DNA of 27,334 nt, from assembly GCA_964586775.1 (NCBI GenBank), contig CAZPJD010000056.1, positions 1 through 27,334 on the forward strand. The letters run 5' to 3'. This DNA comes from JADLEX01 sp964586775 (lineage in GTDB: Bacteria > Lernaellota > Lernaellaia > JACKCT01). Under the pieces are notes generated by a model that was not told the origin of the DNA, made no database searches, and was given only the letters and a program-made list of their open reading frames with translations. Of this stretch, positions 23,559 through 27,334 are shown piece by piece. The stretch's first letter is position 1; each line of letters begins with the position of its first letter. Made by a program: the position numbers and the translations under genes.

Positions 23559-23597
23559 TTGGGGGTGAGGGTCGCTCAGGTCGCGGTACGAGGCCCG

Positions 23598-24842
23598 CTA
23601 AAAATTCGTCGCGCGGGGGAGCTGCGTCGGCAGGGGCTTCGGGTAGCGGCTCGTCAGTTCCTTCACCGCGCCCTCGAGCCCGCGCACAGACATCTCGAAC
23701 ATGGGAATCTGCTCGCGGATCATGTTGAGCGTGAACGTCCCGTACGACACGTTCCACTCATCCTCGGCGATGGGATTGATCCACACCGTGTGGCAGAAGT
23801 TTTCCTTGATGCGACGCAGCCACGCGAGCCCCGAATTCGACTGCGGCGTGGCGTAGTCGATCGCGCCGCGCGGGTGCGTCAGCTCGTAGGGGCTCATGCT
23901 CGCGTCGCCGACGATGATGACGCGCGTATCCGGGTCACGGCGGAACAGATCCTCGACCTTCACCGGCTTTTCGTAGCGCATCGGGTCTTCGTAGACCACG
24001 TCGTACACGCAGTTGTGGAAATAGAAAAAACGCACGTCCTTGAACTGGCCGCGGGCGTAGTTGAACAGCGTGCGCGTCAGGCGCACGTAGGGCGTCATCG
24101 ACCACCCGCCGTTGTCGAGGAAGATGAAGAGCTTGAGCTTGTCGATCTCGCGCCGCTCGAAGACGAGCTCGATCTCGCCGCCCTGGCGCACCGTTTCGTG
24201 GATGCTCGCGTCGATGTCGAGCTGGTCGCGCGGGCCCGCGGGGGTCATGCGACGAAGCCGGTCGAGCGCCTCGCCGATGTTCTGCGCCGTGAGCATCTGC
24301 CCCTCGGCGTAATCGATGTAGCGCCGGTCCATCGCGACCTTGATCGCGCTGCGGTTGCCCGGCGATCCGCCCACGCGCATGCCGTCGGGATGGAATCCGC
24401 CGTGGCCGACGGGGCTGCGTCCGCCGGTGCCGATCCACCGATCGCCGCCGTCGTGGCGCTCGGTCTGGTCCTGCAATCGCTTGCGGAAATACTCCATCAC
24501 CTCGTCGGGGTCCATGCCGCGCAGCGCCGCTTTTTCTTCTTCGCTCAGAAACGGCGCGTTCTGCGGATCGGCGAGCCACTTCGCCAGCAGATCCTCGATA
24601 TCCGACGAAAGCGCCTGCAACACCGATTCGTCGATCGCCTTGCCCTGAAAGTGGTGCGCGAAGATCTGGTCGTAGATGTCGAAATACTTCTCGGTCTTCA
24701 CGAGCAGCGAACGCGCGACGACGTACAGGTCCATCAGGTTGGTGACGAGCCCCTCGCCCAGCGCCTTTTGCAGACGCAAAAAGTCCGTGGGGCGCACCGG
24801 CACGCCGTAGTCGCGCAGCAGGTAGAAGAACGCCTTGAACAC
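23598..24842 (-). CDS. VWA domain protein, CoxE-like, partner of MoxR
   Basis: The 414-residue protein has a helical N-terminal half and a C-terminal von Willebrand A domain. Its MIDAS motif is present in the variant form FIFLDNGGWSM with Asp243, in place of DxSxS. IIVGDASMSPYEL and TVWINPI follow later in the domain. This variant is typical of CoxE-like proteins that pair with MoxR ATPases, which together act as ATP-driven chaperones for maturation of metal enzymes or complexes. A poorly ordered, Gly-rich segment around residues 140-165 separates the halves. It starts 7 bases after the moxR stop and is clearly the second gene of that operon. The client protein is not in the window. Confidence 0.87.
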   Translation of the reverse strand: MFKAFFYLLRDYGVPVRPTDFLRLQKALGEGLVTNLMDLYVVARSLLVKTEKYFDIYDQIFAHHFQGKAIDESVLQALSSDIEDLLAKWLADPQNAPFLSEEEKAALRGMDPDEVMEYFRKRLQDQTERHDGGDRWIGTGGRSPVGHGGFHPDGMRVGGSPGNRSAIKVAMDRRYIDYAEGQMLTAQNIGEALDRLRRMTPAGPRDQLDIDASIHETVRQGGEIELVFERREIDKLKLFIFLDNGGWSMTPYVRLTRTLFNYARGQFKDVRFFYFHNCVYDVVYEDPMRYEKPVKVEDLFRRDPDTRVIIVGDASMSPYELTHPRGAIDYATPQSNSGLAWLRRIKENFCHTVWINPIAEDEWNVSYGTFTLNMIREQIPMFEMSVRGLEGAVKELTSRYPKPLPTQLPRATNF

Positions 24843-24849
24843 GTGCGCC

Positions 24850-25692
24850 TCAGCTCGCCTTGCCCACCGCCTTTTGCGCGCGGAAGAGATCGTCGCTCTT
24901 TTTGAAGAGCAGACCCAGCAGCGGGATCGACGTGCGGCTCTCCAGATCCTTCACGTTGAAGTCGGGGTCCGAGGTCAGCGCGCGGATCCAGTGGATCAAT
25001 TCGCGCGTCGCGGGCTTTTTTTCGATGCCGGGGATTTGGCGCAGCTTGTAGAACGTCGCGATGGTCGCCTCGGCCACGCGCTTGGCCAGGTCGGGAAAGT
25101 GCGCCACGACGATCCGCTGCATCATCGTTTCGTCGGGGAACGCGATGTGGTGGAACACGCACCGCCCCAGGAACGGGTCCGACAGATCCTTCTTGGCGTT
25201 GCTCGTGATGATGACGATGGGCCGGTGCTTGGCGCGCACCGACTTGTCGATCTCCTGGATGTCGAACTGCATGTAATCGAGCACATCGAGCAGATCGTCC
25301 TGAAAATCGGTGTCGGCCTTGTCGATCTCGTCGATCAGCAGCACCACGCGCCGATCGGCGACGAAGGACTGCCCGATCTTACCCATGCGGATGTAGTCCT
25401 CGATGTTGCTCACGTCGCGCTTCGAATCGCCGAAGCGCGAATCGTTGAGCCGCGTGAGCGTGTCGTACTGGTAGAGCGCCTCGACGGCCTTCATCGTCGA
25501 TTTCACGTTCAGCACGATCAGATCCGCGCCGAGCCCCTCGGCCACCGCCGAGGCCAGCAGCGTCTTGCCCGTGCCGGGCTCGCCCTTCAGCAGCAGCGGC
25601 AGCTCCAGCCGGATCGCCACGTTCACGATCTTCGCCAACTCGTCGTCCAGCACGTAGCTGGCCGTGCCGGTGAACGCCTTCTTGTCGGTCAT
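24850..25692 (-). CDS. MoxR-family AAA+ ATPase
   Basis: The 280-residue product has Walker A GEPGTGKT at residues 37-44, Walker B VVLLIDEID near 118-126, and sensor-1-like IVIITSN followed by DPFLGRC. This is the MoxR branch of AAA+ proteins, hexameric motors that work with VWA proteins to remodel or load cofactors into enzymes. The normal FLRRC has Gly in place of the first Arg here. ATG 25692 follows GAGGGG with eight bases spacing; the open frame extends upstream but has no good start. The VWA gene follows directly, so the pair is one operon. Confidence 0.9.
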   Translation of the reverse strand: MTDKKAFTGTASYVLDDELAKIVNVAIRLELPLLLKGEPGTGKTLLASAVAEGLGADLIVLNVKSTMKAVEALYQYDTLTRLNDSRFGDSKRDVSNIEDYIRMGKIGQSFVADRRVVLLIDEIDKADTDFQDDLLDVLDYMQFDIQEIDKSVRAKHRPIVIITSNAKKDLSDPFLGRCVFHHIAFPDETMMQRIVVAHFPDLAKRVAEATIATFYKLRQIPGIEKKPATRELIHWIRALTSDPDFNVKDLESRTSIPLLGLLFKKSDDLFRAQKAVGKAS

Positions 25693-26005
25693 GCGCAATC
25701 CCCTCGCGTCGAAACCGCCGCCGAGAATAGGGTCGCGCGCAAGACGCGGCAAGGGGAAGGGGGAGGCGTCGTTGACCGCCCGGGGTGGCGACGACGGAGT
25801 CCTGAATCCAAAACGAACCGGATTCATCGGCTTCGACGAATGAGGCTCGGGTGACCTTCATCCCGACTATGGGTAGGATTGGGCCGGCTCAGGCGGCGGA
25901 TCTCGTGCTGGTTTCTGCGTCTTGGCGAGGCGGTCTTTTGTCGCCTTCGGTCGCCAGGTCGACGGAGTTGTCAGGGCGCCTTCGCTCGCTCGCCCGAGGA
26001 GGATC
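25693..26005. other. Divergent intergenic region of 313 bases
   Basis: No convincing gene is present. The left end holds the moxR promoter. A short inverted repeat, GAATCC (25804-25809) and GGATTC (25820-25825), is the only symmetric site I noticed. The right end carries AGGAGGA before the deaminase-fusion start. I found no clear promoter for that gene. Confidence 0.6.
25724..25752 (-). promoter_or_regulatory. Candidate promoter of the moxR-VWA operon
   Basis: TTGCCG (25752-25747 on the minus strand) and TATTCT (25729-25724) are 17 bases apart, each four of six. The start would be near 25717, about 25 bases before ATG 25692. Confidence 0.45.
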
Positions 26006-27334
26006 ATGATGACCGACAAAAAGAGGCTCGACCCGCGGCGGTTGATGGAGTTGGCGGTCAATGTGATGAAGAAATCCGTCACTGAGCCACGAGGTGATGG
26101 CAAGGCGACTCCGCGCGTTGGTGCCGTATTGTGGAAGCCGGACGGCACGGTGGAAACCGCCAGCCGCGGCGAGCTGCGCAACGGCGACCACGCGGAGTAC
26201 ACTCTTCTTGAAAGAAAGAACCCGAACTGCAAGCTGGACGGCTCGGTGCTGTTCAGCACGCTCGAGCCGTGTGCGCCAGGCTCGAGGAATCATCCAAAGC
26301 TCGGCTGTGCCGAGCATATCGTTCATGCGCGAATCACGGAGGTGTGGATAGGTATCGCGGATCCAGACCCGAAGGTGGATCGAAAGGGCATCAGGTACCT
26401 GCAGGACAACGGCGTGACAGTCCACCTCTTCGACCCGGATCTACAGGAAGCCATCGTCGAGACGAATCGAGACTTCATCGACCAAGCCGAGGCCCGCGCA
26501 GCAGCAGCCAAGGAGGCGGCTAAGGAGCGACCGGTCGTGCTGTCGGAATTCGAGGCAGCACTCGCGGTCGCTGATCTCCGCGACCTCGACGAAAGCGCTT
26601 TAGGCGAATACTCGGCGGAGGTTGGAGCCCGCGGGAAGGTGGTCTCGAAAGAGTTCCGGCGTCGATTGGCGGCTCAGGGGCTGCTTTACGAAAAGGGCCA
26701 AACCTACGTGCCTTCCGGGTTCGGTTTGCTGCTGTTCGGCAAGCAGCCTCGGACTCACCTGCCCCACGCTGGCCTGCTGGGGACGATCCACTATCCCGAT
26801 GGTCGGGAGGAGACTCGCGACTTCGATGGACCCGCAATCCACACTCCGGCGCAGGCGGTTCAGTGGATCAAGGACAAATTGCCTAATCCGATCACGCGCA
26901 CGCAACCGAAGCGGCGCGAGGTGAACGAGACGATCTTTGAGCTTCTGCGCGAGGGCATCGTAAATGCGGTGGTGCATCGCGACTATGACATCAAGGGTGC
27001 GAAGTGCCAACTTGTGGTACATCCCGAGAAGATCCTCGTGCTGAGTCCGGGTCTGCCGATCGAGCCGATCACCATGGAGCAACTCAGGGCATTCGATGCT
27101 CCCATGCTCAGCCGAAACCCTATGATGCACTTCGTTTTTTCGAAGATGAAGCTCGCCGAGGAGCGAGGCCTCGGTCTCAAATCGATGAAGTCCAAGGCAT
27201 TGTCAGCAGGCATCCCGTTGCCGTCCTACTCGTACAACGCGCCGTACGTCGTTTTCTCGCTCTACTTGGAGGCGATGGCGGCTATCCCGGTTGCTGCGGT
27301 CGATACTCCGTTGCAGCTCAGTGAAGCGGAGCGA
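26006..27334 (+). CDS. Deaminase domain fused to a winged-helix/GHKL ATPase (HATPase_c_4) module, C-terminus cut by window edge
   Basis: An open frame of 443 codons starts at ATG 26006 (or ATG 26009) behind AGGAGGA and runs off the window. Residues 8-130 are a zinc deaminase of the RibD/dCMP-deaminase type: HAE (62-64), TLEPC with Cys89, and Cys101 would bind zinc, with Glu64 as proton shuttle. A charged helical linker covers about 155-175. Residues 200-290 contain a helical, winged-helix-like stretch and FGLLLFGKQP. Residues 305-395 match the HATPase_c_4 module of Schlafen/RecG-like regulators: REGIVNAVVHRDY (Glu316, Asn320, His324) and EERGLGLKSM. The usual N-terminal AlbA_2 domain is replaced by the deaminase. 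Codon use is unlike its neighbours (AGG, AGA, ATA, CTA, TTA and many TTG and ACT), which points to recent transfer. Similar proteins exist in databases to my recollection, but I know of no assigned function. A role in nucleotide control or phage defence is speculation. Confidence 0.85.
   Translation, partial: MMTDKKRLDPRRLMELAVNVMKKSVTEPRGDGKATPRVGAVLWKPDGTVETASRGELRNGDHAEYTLLERKNPNCKLDGSVLFSTLEPCAPGSRNHPKLGCAEHIVHARITEVWIGIADPDPKVDRKGIRYLQDNGVTVHLFDPDLQEAIVETNRDFIDQAEARAAAAKEAAKERPVVLSEFEAALAVADLRDLDESALGEYSAEVGARGKVVSKEFRRRLAAQGLLYEKGQTYVPSGFGLLLFGKQPRTHLPHAGLLGTIHYPDGREETRDFDGPAIHTPAQAVQWIKDKLPNPITRTQPKRREVNETIFELLREGIVNAVVHRDYDIKGAKCQLVVHPEKILVLSPGLPIEPITMEQLRAFDAPMLSRNPMMHFVFSKMKLAEERGLGLKSMKSKALSAGIPLPSYSYNAPYVVFSLYLEAMAAIPVAAVDTPLQLSEAER

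Larger units (their letters stand above)
23284..23597. other. Intergenic region of 314 bases with promoter and hairpin cluster
   Basis: I see no gene here. The left third holds the promoter and leader of the LtaS-like gene. From 23433 to 23575 there are three inverted repeats in a row and a GGGTTGGGGGTGAGGG-type tail, described separately. The VWA gene ends at 23598. Confidence 0.7.

Noticed and set aside
25867..26425. Minus-strand open frames opposite the start of the deaminase fusion
   Set aside because: They run antisense to the zinc motif region and lack any recognisable feature; the plus frame is open to the window end with clear motifs.

Overview
The window is high-GC bacterial DNA with densely packed genes, strong third-position GC bias and short gaps. 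It probably comes from an uncultured Gram-negative, deltaproteobacteria-like or Lernaellota-like lineage. That placement is an inference from the style of the exported proteins: signal peptides or lipoboxes combined with long aspartate-rich linkers of the DDDT/DDDA type. No rRNA, tRNA or ribosomal protein gene is present to anchor the taxonomy.

Left part (1-10250). A secreted protein runs off the left edge on the minus strand, with a GT-C-type membrane glycosyltransferase upstream of it. Divergent to these is a plus-strand pair, a MinD/ParA-like ATPase and a WYL-domain regulator. Next come an amidohydrolase-fold protein that lacks the usual HxH metal motif, a strong intrinsic terminator, a stand-alone condensation-type acyltransferase, and two lipoprotein genes in tandem. 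The first lipoprotein has an Asp-rich linker; the second looks like a TIM-barrel glycoside hydrolase. A duplicated ribosome-binding segment lies between them.

Middle (10260-21228). A four-gene minus-strand operon with overlapping reading frames encodes, in transcription order, a C39-like cysteine peptidase, a RimK-like ATP-grasp ligase, a GCS2-type carboxylate-amine ligase and an N-formylglutamate amidohydrolase-type enzyme. It is driven by a TTGACA promoter and looks like a complete module for making and trimming a small peptide or peptide tag. Divergent to it is a large exported protein with an Asp-rich C-terminus. Then comes a probable operon of a strongly divergent S-adenosylmethionine synthetase homologue, whose catalytic His, one Asp and one Lys are replaced, and a trans-sulfuration-family PLP enzyme. 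A polytopic membrane protein follows.

Right part (21235-27334). On the minus strand are an LtaS-like phosphatase/sulfatase-superfamily membrane enzyme and a MoxR ATPase plus VWA (CoxE-like) pair. These units are separated by a hairpin-rich intergenic repeat region. At the right edge, divergent from moxR, a gene with clearly different codon use encodes a zinc-dependent deaminase domain fused to a winged-helix/GHKL ATPase module. It runs off the window. This fusion, the amidoligase operon and the MetK-like pair are the three most interesting items. Two real genes, at each edge, are incomplete: 1-915 minus and 26006-27334 plus.
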